Assembly: GCF_030272615.1 (NCBI RefSeq)
Contig: NC_081407.1
Location: 437,997,230-438,061,229, forward strand
Direction: 5' to 3'
Length of the DNA: 64,000 nt
Source: Cryptomeria japonica
Taxonomy: Eukaryota; Streptophyta; Pinopsida; Cupressales; Cupressaceae
Shown: piece after piece, positions 37,235 to 48,008 of the stretch
Layout: each line of letters starts with the position of its first letter
How positions within the stretch are numbered: position 1 is the first letter of the stretch
Notes under the pieces: generated by a model
The model's input: the letters and a program-made list of their open reading frames with translations, nothing else
The model's database searches: none
Told to the model about the DNA's origin: nothing
Made by a program: the position numbers and the translations under genes

Positions 37235-37789
37235 CTAAAATGCAATTTCTGATTGGTCCTCTAAATCTGCCCCTTGAATGTCATCATTTTGGTATATTTT
37301 AAACTCACAAAATAGGACAGCCTCTTGGTCATTAGGAACTTCATCATTAGCTGCAATATTTTCAGCTTCATAACATGAATCTCCATCCAACAATCTGTTA
37401 ATCTTTCCCTCTTGTTTAACATCTTCAATTTTCATTTGCTCTTCCTCTAGAAGCTCATGAGTGCATTCAACACTGTCACTAGCTCCATAAGAAACATTAA
37501 GAGATTCATCATGCACAACCTCAAATATTGTTTTATCTTCTTGAATGACAACCTTATCAATGGTAGGTGCATGCATCACCAAAGAGTCTTCATGAAGCAC
37601 TGTCTCAAAGTTAGGTGTCAAAACACCAACTCCATCATTTGTCTTTGTATTAAAGATGTTGTTTTCAGACTCTTCCTTATGTTTGGATTTTGCAAGAACC
37701 TTCACGAACCCCATTTTAATATTTGGATCCTTCATCAAATTAATCAATCCTTGCATTAACTCACAAATAGACTTATCTGTAGTAGACAT
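37235..37789 (-). pseudogene. N-terminal part (184 codons) of the long ORF, in gag position
   Basis: It begins ATGTCTACTACAGATAAG (MSTTDKSICELMQGLINL), about 105 bp after the PBS, where gag normally starts. The protein is acidic and hydrophilic, with no CCHC box or major homology region. It ends at TAG 37237-37235 (EIAF*NNGVE), in frame with the following segment. CAG to TAG change is the simplest explanation. Confidence 0.75.
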
Positions 37790-37892
37790 TCTTCCAAACT
37801 AATATGCAACCAAAAAAACCACGACCCAATAGGATGTCAGGGACAACTCATGCTCTAATCAATTTGAACACACAGGCTGGTAGGAAAACCAA

Positions 37893-37903
37893 CTCTGATA
37901 CCA
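37893..37903 (-). other. Primer-binding site (initiator-Met tRNA type)
   Basis: The minus strand reads TGGTATCAGAG, one base after the LTR end GGGATATTACA. This fixes the orientation of the element as minus. Confidence 0.92.
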
Positions 37904-37904
37904 C

Positions 37905-39938
37905 TGTAATATCCCTGTTATTTTTTTTTGTTTTTTAGGCCAATGATAAACATCCACAAACAGATGACCCGTTAAGGTTAAAAAGCATAAACTGAAAACT
38001 TGCTGGAAAATGCAACCCTTCCACTTTCTGATCACCAAGTGCCCAATGTGGGAAGGTGAGAGCATACGGTGTTGAGGGGATCGTTAGCTTCAAATAATTG
38101 GAAGCAATACAATGCTTGGGCGGCAAGCCAGCCCCTTCCGCTTATCCAGCGGGAATGCAAGAAACTTGGCGGTGAACCAACCAAGAGAAACATACAAAGG
38201 CACAAATCACTCAACCGCAATATTTCAGCGGGAGGACTAAAATTACAAAACAAACTCAACTCAACAGCTTATGCAGCGGGAGGACCATTACAATCAGACA
38301 TCACTCGACCACTTATGCAGTAAGAGGACTGAATTACAATTTACTTGAAAATAGGCAGCAAGCGAGCCTCTTCCACTTTTCAGCGGGGTGAGAGTTACAA
38401 GGCAAAATTGGTTAGTAGTACTACTACTTAACCTTACAATAATCAAGATAATGTGAGAAGAGGTAATGCTAAACATCCAAATAAGAACATGAAATTTCTG
38501 CTAACATCAAAAATCTGCAGGCTGGAATTGCAAAACCAGCAACCTGTGGATTCACTAAAACGCTCATAACTCTCTCATTACTCACCCAATTCACCCAAAA
38601 TCTGTTCTAAACAATTTCTATACCCGCCACAATGAGAACAAACCCAAGGGAAGCCATCAAAACACCCATATTTATTTTGCACGCTTCCCAATGCATTCAC
38701 TAAACCCCACGCTTAACCCAGGAAATTCGATTTTCAATATAAAAAACCACACTCAAAATAAGATGCTAAAAACTTACAATATGCATCGCCAGTGGTAGGA
38801 AGGAAGGATGAGCCGGTACCCAGAATGATGGAATCGCCTGGCCAAGAGGTGCGAGCAAAATACACTTTCAGCAGTCCCGCGACCAGCAACCAGAAAACAC
38901 TCCAATCTCAATCAAAACACTCCACAATCTGCAACTCACACACCAACAACACTGGGAATACATGAACACAACTAGGTACTATCTTGCAAGTACGAAACTG
39001 AGACTTAGCTAGGAAGCCACACTTCGAAGCTCAGATTTTTCAATCGCCAATTTGGCAGCATAACGATGCAAATTCATTTGATACCAAATGAGAGGCCAAA
39101 CACTTGTATTTATAGATTTTTCCCTCTGAAATTCAAATGCAAATGGCGCCCAAAACCATTGAAATTCAATTTCATTTCATATCATAGCCTCCCCTAGACA
39201 TGGCGTTAATTTTCCCAAATTCCCTAGGCAAAGTTCGAACTTTTTCCTAGGTGACATCTTTGCGATATAAAATAATAAAAACATGAAATGTTTCATCTTT
39301 CTCAGCGCCACCTTTTTTAATGCCATTGACTTAGGAAAATAACAATATTGTTGGCAGATAGATATTTTTCCTAATTTGCCCCATAACACAATTAATCAGT
39401 AATAAAAATAATTAAATATCAAACCTTAGGATAAGGAATTAATATTTAATTAAATAACTTATAACTCCAATACTGATTAATACCAAAATCAAGGATGAAG
39501 CTGTGCGATGAAGACCACTGAACTGTGCTGAGTTAGGACCAGACTGCTAAAAATAGAAATGCTTAGCATAGCCACTTACTAAAAATAGTAAGTCAAGAAA
39601 TACTGCTCCGGAAAACATAATCTTCGCACCTAGAGAAAGAGCTTGGAAAGCTCAGTAGAACTGCATCAACCAAATAGCCAAACCCTAACTTACTAAAAAT
39701 GGTAAGTTCTGACTTCACCAAAGAATCAAATGCATGTTATGCCACCCTGGAGTTCATGGAAAACCCAGAAGGAAACCATAAGCAGAATTGAAGAATTCCC
39801 TCCTGACAAACCCTAAAAAGCTCATGCAGAACTCCACAAAGGTTGAAAACCCTAATTCTCTCTTCCAAATAGCCTACGGGTCTTCGGAATAGGCCAATGG
39901 ACCACTGAACTAATCACTGCAGAGAAGGGGACATTACA
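37905..39938 (-). repeat. 5' LTR of the non-autonomous element
   Basis: Nearly the same sequence as 32388-34419. The TATA box TATAAAT is at 39114-39108 on the minus strand, so transcription should start near 39085. That leaves a U5-side leader of about 1.2 kb before the PBS, which is unusually long. Stem-loop repeats lie at about 38138-38325. Confidence 0.93.
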
Positions 39939-39943
39939 GTTTC

Positions 39944-40885
39944 ACGACTACACTTTATTGATCACACCTCCCTTGTTTGAGAGGCTTTTGGTCTCGCAAA
40001 AGCTTAATGAGATTGTTAGTGAGGAGAAGATTCCCCCACCTCCTTCATGGAGGGTGGTATCTTCTCTTCATTTTTCACATAATAAGCTTGGACTCATTAT
40101 TCATCCAAATTTTGTGGGTTGGTGGTAACTTTCCTTCTAATGTGAGAGTGGAGTGCTTTAAGGTACTTAATTAATATATCTTTTTTTTTTCAAGTACATG
40201 CCTACTAACACATATTCATCGGAACTTCATGGCGTAATCCAACACACTTTTCCCATCTTGTTTCAAAACTATCCACTTGATTTTAATAGTATTTGTGCTT
40301 TATGGGATATAAATTCTTTTGAATGATCTCTTTAAATTCTTCCCAAGTACAATTGCCCTATTTTTTTTCACAATCCATTACATAGTTTTCCCATTGCACA
40401 AGAGCATGGCCTTCCATTTTGAGGCGTGCAAAACTGTTTCTTTGTGCTTCATAAACTTTATGAATACTCAAATTAACTTTTAGTATCTTAAAATCAAGAA
40501 TCCAACTTTTTTGCATTTATTATCTATTTTATATTTTAATTTCCACTTTAGTTTCTACTTTAAACATAATTGATTTTGTTTTGCTTTGAATGAGACTTTC
40601 AAGAATTCCTCACTTTTACTACCTTCTCCTTCCTCTATGCTAAACTTCTTGGGTGGAGTTTTTACCAAATCATCTATTGAGCTTTGCTCTTTTGCCATGT
40701 TTTGCTCTATTTTTATGTGCTCTTGTTGTTGGCCAGGCCTGGTTTTTTGTTATTCCCTTCATGTGGTTTTCCAATATGGTTACTTGTGCATTCATTTCCT
40801 CCATCTGGCTTCTTGCACTCTTCTAACTATCATACACATGCTTTCCACAAATCCCACAAAGATCAAAACTGCTATGATACCAAAA
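39944..40885 (-). pseudogene. Ty3/gypsy gag fragment with leader and PBS
   Basis: The minus strand at about 40480-40200 gives LKMEGHALVQWENYVMDCEK and TWEEFKEIIQKNLYP, the Retrotrans_gag signature. Frames are interrupted (a TAG after EKK). Upstream, 40882-40872 reads TGGTATCATAG, a PBS-like site. The left part (39950-40190) parallels the gag sequence at 41600-41819. This shows that the non-autonomous element inserted just to its left. Confidence 0.75.
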
Positions 40886-41339
40886 TGCTGAGAAATTTTG
40901 TAAAAATAGAATTTAAAAATCACAAATTAGGATAGCATATTGTGCTACTTGTATATCCAAATGACCATGTTAGAGATAGGGAGTTGCTGATCAAATAAGA
41001 AAGAAACATGCTGCAATAAAATGAACCACACGAGAGCTTAAGAATTCATCTTGGAAATCCTACCAAGAGAGAAAAACCTACTTTATGGTAGTAGCAAATA
41101 CCATACTACCTATATCAAATGGAACAATTTACCAGGTACAATATGCTGCTGGATGCATGCTGCCCCTTGCTCCTTTAATGATAATTTTTAGTGTCTTAAC
41201 TTTCCAAGAACTATGAACAGCTGAATCTTCCTTTGATTGATACAATTTTGTTTTATATTGACCCATGCCTTGAAAACTTGCTTTCCAGCACCTTTTATAG
41301 ACTCATCTAACTGCTAGAACATTCTCTTGAGCTGAAGAT
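40886..41339 (-). mobile_element. Partial LTR of the antisense gypsy copy
   Basis: It starts TGCTGAGAAATTTTG after the PBS. The first ~170 bp (CACAAATTAGGATAGCATATTGTGC, CCATGTTAG, AACATGCTGCAATAAAA) match 46590-46690. The far boundary was not found. Confidence 0.5.
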
Positions 41340-41819
41340 AAATTCCTGCATTTGTTGGAAGTGAAACAATCTCTGTTCGTTTCATATTTTGGTTTATACA
41401 GTCAGGGGTTACTCCCAAGTTATGGTTCTAACTTGGACACTACCTTGCTTGTGGTGCTGTCCTTTTTCACTTTCTTGCTTTGTTTTCTGACCACTTTGTT
41501 CCATCTTATCTGGATTTTAGATCCATTTTACTGCTCACAAATTTCATGTCCATACATGTTTTTATTACAATTTCATGAATCTTTATGGATCAAACCTCCC
41601 CTATTAGAGAGGCTTTTGGTCCCACAAAAGCTTAGTGTGGAGAAGATCCCCTCACTTCCTTATTTGTGGAGGTTGGTAGCTTTTTTGTGCTTTCTACAAA
41701 ATTAGCTTGAATGCATGCTTCATCCAAGTCTTGTGGGTTGGTGGTAACTACACTCCTAATGTGAGTGTGGAGTCCTTCAAGGTACTTGATGAGCATATCG
41801 TGTTCTTCTAAGTCCATGT
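41340..41819 (-). pseudogene. Gypsy gag C-terminal fragment (left half of an interrupted gag)
   Basis: The minus strand at 41817-41632 encodes MDLEEHDMLIKYLEGLHTHI and a following gag-like helix region. Near 41560 lies a degenerate Cys/His knuckle-like segment. The coding sequence stops abruptly at 41819, where the 4 kb insertion begins, and resumes at about 45890. Comparison with the uninterrupted copy at 40180-40260 supports this. Confidence 0.65.
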
Positions 41820-42415
41820 TGTTGTGACATAATCACACACCACTCCATTGCAAATGGGGACCCCCGCTTTTTCGCTTTAGGCTTAAGGTTTTAGTGTTGT
41901 CGTCTAGGCTTAGTGTTAGTCTCTTAGTCGTTAACCATTGCATGTGAGGTGGAGGTTGGTTCTGTTGGATTGAGACTTGCATGAGTAGGTTGTATGAGGT
42001 GATCAAGTCATCGAGATCTCATTTGCAAACATAGATAGGTCCTAGGGTTTTGGTTTGGCAAATGCTAGGGTTGAAGGATGGTTGTTAGAAATGCTTTCAA
42101 TGATGAAGAATGTTCAAACGATGAAGTATGAAAATAGTGGGCTTACCAAAATTTTGGAGGTAAAAATTTGTCTAAGGCGAAATCTTGCTCAGGTCGTGGT
42201 CTTGTTATTGGCTTGCTCATCAAACAAATTTGTGCAAATGAACCCTAGAAATGCACCCATGCTAGAGAGGCAAGACCTGTGAAATGATCAAAGGACAATG
42301 CTAGTAGGTGATCAAAATTGATGAATTTGGGTGGATATGAAAATTTTGACTAAGTTAATTTTTTGCTTAACGCATGCCTCCTTTGAGCGCTTGCTCACCA
42401 AAACCAACTGCCTTG

Positions 42416-42955
42416 TACAAATGGAAGGCAAAATGCCACCAAGTTTGTGCAAACAAGCCTCAAAATGCCGCCACCTTGTGCAATTAAAGCCCCAAATGCC
42501 GCCCAACTTGTGCAGTCAAACCTCAATATGTCGCCCAAGTTGTGCATACAAGCATGAAATTTCCAACAGATTTGTGCAAACGAGGGCATAAAAGCAGCCC
42601 AAGTTGTGCAAATGAAGCACAAAAAGCCGACTAAGCAAGTTAACTTGTGCAAATGAAGCATAAAAGCCTACTTCACCAAGAATGATTTGTGCAAAACAAC
42701 ATCAGATTTGCGCCCAAGTTGTGCATATGGAGCAAGAAATACCGCCAAGTTGTGCAAATGGAGCAAGAAAAGCTGCTCAGCCTAATCTCTTTGTGCATAC
42801 AAGCATGAAAATGCCGCCATATTTGTGCAATCAAAGCATGAAAAGCTGCCCTATGTTGTGCAAATGAGCCTCAAAATGCTGCCCTATCTTGTGCAAAAGA
42901 ACATCAAAATGCTGCCCTAAATTGTGCAATTAAACCATGAAAACCCACCCAAGCA
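42416..42955 (+). repeat. Sixteen-copy tandem repeat, period ~32-33 bp (TTGTGCAAA...)
   Basis: Each unit begins TTGTGCA and continues AATGAAGC-(A)TGAAAATGCCGCCCAAG with variation. Starts are near 42447, 42475, 42508, 42540, 42572, 42604, 42645, 42688 and so on to 42921. A few units are lengthened to about 40 bp. Confidence 0.9.
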
Positions 42956-42999
42956 AATAGGGCAGGCCTAAGTTCAAACATGTAGACTTAAAATGCAAC

Positions 43000-43830
43000 T
43001 AAGAGGCTCCAATTTGAAACGTCTGCCCTAAAAAATCAAACGTGTGCCCTCAACAATAGATCTAAATCAAATGTGTAGACTCAAATATAAAGGAAGACCT
43101 AAATCATAGAGTGCAAATCAATCATGAAACGTGAGAATGGATAGGTCTTGACCCAAGCAACGTGAGGATCTAAGTATGAAGCATGTGGAGAAGACCTAAA
43201 TAACATAAGGTCCTGATCTAAAAGTCAAACGTGTGGACTCAAGCATGAAGGCGGACCCAAATCACAATATGCTGGCCTAAATCAATCATCAAATGTATGG
43301 ACTGAAGGAGTGTACCATGTGGGAGGCTTGTGTTAAGATGAAGCGTGTGAAGGCAGACCTAAATGAGGCATATAGATCCTAAATTTAAGCCTTGACCTAA
43401 AAGATAAGGGAGATCAAAAGATGAAACGTGTGAAGACGGAAATCCATCAAAGCGTGTGGCCCTATCTTTAAACAAGGCTTGTGAAGCAAAGTGTAGCGTG
43501 TTGAAAAGAAAGGTAGGCGCATAGGTATAGGGCAGATACTAATTCAAGCGTGTAAGATAAGGATCCAACCTAAATCAAGGTGTGGTCCTAATTTGAGCCC
43601 TGACCTAAACTAAAACGTGGGGATGAGGGATCTAAATATGTGACCTAAACTAAAAAACGTGTTAAGGGAATGGATATAAGTCCTCACAAAGCATGTGAAC
43701 CTGAATTAAGGTCCTAATCCAAGTTAAACATGTAAAAGTTAAGGCCAAACCCAACACACAAGGCATACAAAAGGAGAAATAGGATCTACTTAAGGCATTG
43801 GATTCAAGAAAGCATGTGGGGATTTAAGGT
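43000..43830 (+). repeat. Degenerate repeat field (CGTGTG...GACCTAAAT words)
   Basis: Words such as AAACGTGTGGACT, GACCTAAATCA and GCGTGTGAAG recur irregularly about every 30-60 bp. Order and spacing are much looser than in the adjacent array. Confidence 0.6.
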
Positions 43831-45065
43831 GAAACATGAAACATTAAACAAAATTGCACCATCAAATTGATCAATATCCAAGGATTTCACACCAAAATAA
43901 GAAGTGGGCTATGAAGGGAAAAGAGTTGTTTGACAGTACAAGCAATAGCAACAGCAGTCACAGCAGGGATGAAGTTAATACCAGCAAGGGAACATTTCAA
44001 ATCAGAAGTAAAATTCAGAAACCAGACCCTAACCAGAGTCTTATCAGGCCTTGAACATCACAATCAGGCATAAAAATCAGAAATTAGAATACTCAGAATA
44101 AAATATCAGATATATTAAGTGTGTTTAATTGCATCTTTGTCTGTTTTGCAGGTGGCTAAGGAAAAGATGTAGGAGTAAACTATAGATGACATTAAGAACA
44201 TCACAGCATGAAGATGTGAAGCAAGAATTTGAGTACAAGAAGACTTCATCAAAAGGACTTCATCACACAACTAGCACCAAGTAGTTGAATTGGGCTACAT
44301 CTCAAGAACAACAGTCATACAAGCAAGATGACAGACTTCACAGTTTCAGCTAGGCAATTGCAGCAGGGTGATCAGAATACTGAAGTCAGTATTGTGAAGA
44401 GTTAATCACATTCAAGGCTTCATCATCTCATCCCTATTATTAGGACTTCAATTTATCAAGGATCAACATCAAGGGTCAAGAGGAAGGTGAGCAACATCAG
44501 GATGAAGGATTGAAGCAAGCATGCAACTACCACATAAAGATAAGTTCTACAACAAATGAAATTCAATGCTAGCATTACAACATGAGAAGCAAAATGCATT
44601 CCAAGCTTTATTGCATCATGGCGACATGAGGAAGTCAGGTTGATCAAGGCAAGATAGGCAAGCAAGGGTAAAGGATTGACTTCACTAAGGTGATGCTTCC
44701 CATCATCATCACACCAAGCTTGGAGATGTTGAGAATCAAAAGATCTTGCTCAACATCAAACTTGCTTGTGATGAAGTATCAAGTCTACCGAGCAAATTGA
44801 GGTGGCATCCTTGTCATCACTCAACCAATCAAGGAGCTCCACATCAACGTGTCCAGATGCAATGTACCTATCTCACCCATGGAGGCACAAATTTTGAGAC
44901 ACCTAACCTCCTTTTCTATTGTTTCACATTCAATGTGTGACATGTGTCAAATCAAATGTAATTTTCTCGTTGGCCAAAGGGAGTTGTTGTAACAAACCCT
45001 AATTAGGGTTTTCATCTTGTAATCTCGGCCATTGATTGTGAATCAATTTGAGCCACTCATTGTAA
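43831..45065 (+). other. Remainder of the insertion upstream of the TATA-like site
   Basis: A CATCA/AAGCA-rich sequence with short ORFs only. No coding domain was recognised. CCTAATTAGGGTTTTCATC lies near 44998. Confidence 0.4.
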
Positions 45066-45884
45066 TGAGAGCACTATAATAGGCTCCACTTCTTCATTTG
45101 TAAAGGTTAAGAGTAGAAGAATAGAAGATAGTTAGCAGTTAGATCATTAGGAGTAGAGTAGATTAGGAGAAAAGGAAATTGTTGCCAAGACTTTGTTGCA
45201 AGCAACACGTTAATTTCATTGAAAATATGGTGAACTTTCTGTGTTGATTCAACATTTACATGGTCTCTACTTCTCATTTAATTTTCACGTTGTTTAGAAA
45301 TGGAAGAACTTTGTGCATGATCAATGGTGAAATTCGTATATCCATACTATTAGCATTTTGCTGATTGTAAAGTGTCATGTGTAGTCAACTGGACCCCACT
45401 TATTCAAGGTTGACTCCAATTGCTACTTGCCTCATTGATATGCATCGTCTTGATGGTATCTATGTCCATGGTGGTGATTTGAACATCATTTTGCTCTCCT
45501 TAGAAGATTACACTAAGCTTTGTGGAGTTGTTGCTTTGCACGTCAAAGCAAGGCTTGGTTGGGTTTCACCAAAGATTGTCCATCGCTCTTACATTCTAGG
45601 ATTAGACTAGCTTTTAAAACCCTTTATCCTTTCCCTTTTATTAAAGTCAAGTAAGATCCTATGTTCCAGCATCATTCAAGAAGAGTTCAAGTTTTAATGT
45701 AAGTCCCCCTTGTGATTCTAGCAAATTACATCAACCATTGAGCTATCTACATGTCAAGACTTGACGATAAAACCTTGGAATTGTCTCGATTGATCACATC
45801 ATTTAGCATCCGAGGAAATTTTCATCAAAAGAGGATAGAGTGCCTTTGGTATTTTATTCTGTGTTGCATAGTGTATAAAAAACA

Positions 45885-46690
45885 CATCAACACATACCTA
45901 ATAGCATGGCTTCTTTGGAACTCTGCAAAGTAATCCTCCACACTTTGCCCATCTTGTTTTAGAAATATCCACTTGATTCTTTGATCATATTTGTGGCTTG
46001 AGATAAAAACTCTTTTTTATCAAATTTTCAAATTCTTTCCAAGTACCTACAATTGGCTTATTTTCTTTTCACAATTAATTACATAACAATCCCACCATAC
46101 AAGAGCATGACCTTCCGTTTTGAGGCATGTAAAATTGTTTGTATGTTGCATTGACTTTATGAATACTGCAATAAACTACTAATTGCTTTAACCAAAAATC
46201 CAACTTTTTTGAATTAATTTCTCCATTAATTGTTTTACCTTAGTTTCCACTTTAAATGGAATTGAATCTTTTTCTTTGTATGACTCTTTCAAGAAGTGCT
46301 CACTTTGCTTACCTTCTTATATGCCAAATGTCTTGGCTAGAGCTTTTAACAAAACACATATTGAGGTTTTCTCTTGCATCTTCTTTTGCTCTCTTTTTAT
46401 GTGCTCTTGTTATTGGCCTAACCATTGTTGATTTTTTGTTATTCCCTTTATGTGATTTTCCAATGTGGTTACCCGTCCATTTGGAGTTTTTGTGTTCTTG
46501 TAGCTTTCATACATACTTTCCCCAAATCCCACAAAGATTAAAACTTCTTTGATACCAAAAGGATCCACAAACTCTCTAAAATAAATAGAATTTAGAAATT
46601 ACAAATTATGCTATGTGCTACTTGTGTATTCAAATGACCATGTTAGCGAGAGGGAATTGTTGACTAAATTATAAAGAAACATGCTGCAAT
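45885..46690 (-). pseudogene. Gypsy gag (right half of the interrupted gag), leader, PBS and LTR start
   Basis: The minus strand repeats the gag block seen at 40480-40200 (GHALVWWDCYVIN-like near 46100). The leader matches 40600-40870, a PBS-like TGGTATCAAA lies at 46557-46548, and LTR-like sequence follows to about 46690. With 41340-41819 it forms one gypsy copy cut by the 41820-45884 insertion. Confidence 0.7.
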
Positions 46691-46920
46691 AAAACTATGC
46701 TTGCCCAAGTTTTCAGTATGGGGATGGCAGGTGATAGGGGGATGTGTTTCCAAGATAGATTTTCTGGGAGGCCATTTTTAAAGGGATGGCAAGGAATGGC
46801 TGTTAAAAAACTAGATAAAATTTTAAAATATAATAGAATTTCAAATTTCAAATATGTATATGATAAGGCATTTATCATAGACATTTTAGAACCTTAATGC
46901 ATAACATTAAACTTGAATTG
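46691..46920. other. No gene seen
   Basis: Short ORFs only, probably degraded LTR. Confidence 0.4.
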
Positions 46921-47200
46921 TCAAAATTTAATTGATTCATTGTTAAGTTGCATAGACATTATATAAGAAATTGCAACATAATGACAAAATAAATAGAAAT
47001 TATGCAGCTGTCCTAAATCAACATCTAGTAACATTACATTGAAATTGAAGTCGAAGTCTATGTTATTGCCACTATGAGAGGCTGCCTCATCTAATGGAAC
47101 CCCAACCAATCCCTCCTATACCTCCTCCTTATCTACCTATATAGCATCTTCTAGATCAACATCCCAACATGCAATTGGTGTTGGACAATATATAAGAGAA
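46921..47200 (-). pseudogene. Small decayed acidic ORF
   Basis: The minus strand reads LVGVPLDEAASHSGNNIDFD, preceded by an acidic stretch containing two TAG stops. It may be the tail of a hAT-like transposase, but this is uncertain. Confidence 0.25.
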
Positions 47201-47282
47201 TTGATCTTATAGTTGCAAGGCACTATGCATGGGGCTGACCAAATACAAAATCTTGAGAAACGAAAATGGGGCTAATGCATTT

Positions 47283-47629
47283 GGAGAATGGTTGCATTGG
47301 AATAGGCAGCAGCTGCTCGAGAAGAGTTGGTTCAGCAGCAGAGACTCACCACCGCCGAGAGGGAGCAGAGAGTGGCCCTGAAGGAGGAGTTGGAGCAATA
47401 AAGGGTGGCCACGACAAAGAGGAACACGCGACTTGAAGAGACCGAGGGACGCCTAGCAGCAGTAATAGGGCAGCTAGAGAGTACTAAGAAGGACTTGATG
47501 GAAGCGGTGCAAATGGTGAAGATAGCACATGAGCGTCAAAAGGTAGTTGAGCGAGACCTTCACCTTCGAGCTAAGCAAGTGCAACACCTTTGTCAGTAGC
47601 TCTCCACACCTCACGGAGCACCTAGGATG
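47283..47629 (+). pseudogene. Coiled-coil Gln/Glu-rich ORF with two stops, unknown family
   Basis: One frame runs from about 47283 through EELVQQQRLTTAEREQRVAL, a TAA at about 47398, and then LEETEGRLAAVIGQLESTKK to VQHLCQ. An earlier TAG near 47304 (ALE*AAAA) also lies in the frame. Both stops are one C-to-T change from Gln codons. Heptad spacing predicts a long coiled coil. No family was recognised; the neighbourhood suggests a transposon origin. Confidence 0.4.
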
Positions 47630-48008
47630 ACGTCCTTAGCTACTCCAGATTCGTCATCTCATCCCCTACTTCTTAGTAGATTTTGTATTTGGTCAACCCC
47701 ATTTTGTTTCCTTAAATTTTGTATTTGGTATGCAAACCAATTCCTCTCCATAGTAGAGGAATTGCCAACATATGAAAGGAGGTGAATGGCAAGTATCCTC
47801 AACTTCGATGCATCCTTGTTATGCCACATCCATCATCCAATAGGATTAATTTGAGTTAATGTAGCTCTATCGTTCGTGCCTTTGGTTTGTTGAAGGTTGG
47901 ACCAGAGAGATTGACAAAGGCTAGTCATTATGTGCAAAGCATAGATTGCCAACTTGATAAGTACTCGTGATTTCCAAGGCTCTGTGAGTGACTTGTAGGT
48001 TGAATAGT
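47630..48008. other. No gene seen; left flank of a solo LTR
   Basis: The sequence is interrupted at ATAGT (48004-48008) by the LTR and continues after 49928. Confidence 0.5.

Larger units (their letters stand above)
32383..39943 (-). mobile_element. Complete non-autonomous LTR retroelement with one long non-gag-pol ORF
   Basis: The element spans 32388-39938 (7551 bp) and is flanked by the 5 bp duplication GTTTC (32383-32387 and 39939-39943). Two direct LTRs of 2032 and 2034 bp enclose 3485 bp. The minus strand is sense. The 5' LTR is 39938-37905, followed after one base by a PBS matching the initiator-Met tRNA end (TGGTATCAGAG, 37903-37893). A purine-rich tract precedes the 3' LTR (GGGAAGGGCGGA near 34432-34421). 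The interior encodes a single broken frame from ATG 37789 to 34395, with no reverse transcriptase, protease, integrase or CCHC motif. It therefore must have moved with enzymes supplied in trans. By eye the LTRs differ at about 4-5% of positions, so the insertion is not recent. Confidence 0.93.
41820..45884 (+). mobile_element. ~4.07 kb LTR-like insertion with internal tandem repeats
   Basis: It starts TGTTGTGACATAATCACAC and ends ...AAAAAACA. It splits a gypsy gag sequence, with flanks CATGT and CATCA (an imperfect duplication). The first ~80 bp resemble 53916 onward and the 88 bp insertion at 19489. A TATA-like CTATAATAGGC lies near 45071, followed by about 0.8 kb of possible R/U5. The upstream part holds a 16-copy repeat (42416-42955) and a looser repeat field (43000-43830). 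There is no retroviral coding sequence. The most economical reading is a very large solo LTR or a gutted element. Confidence 0.6.
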
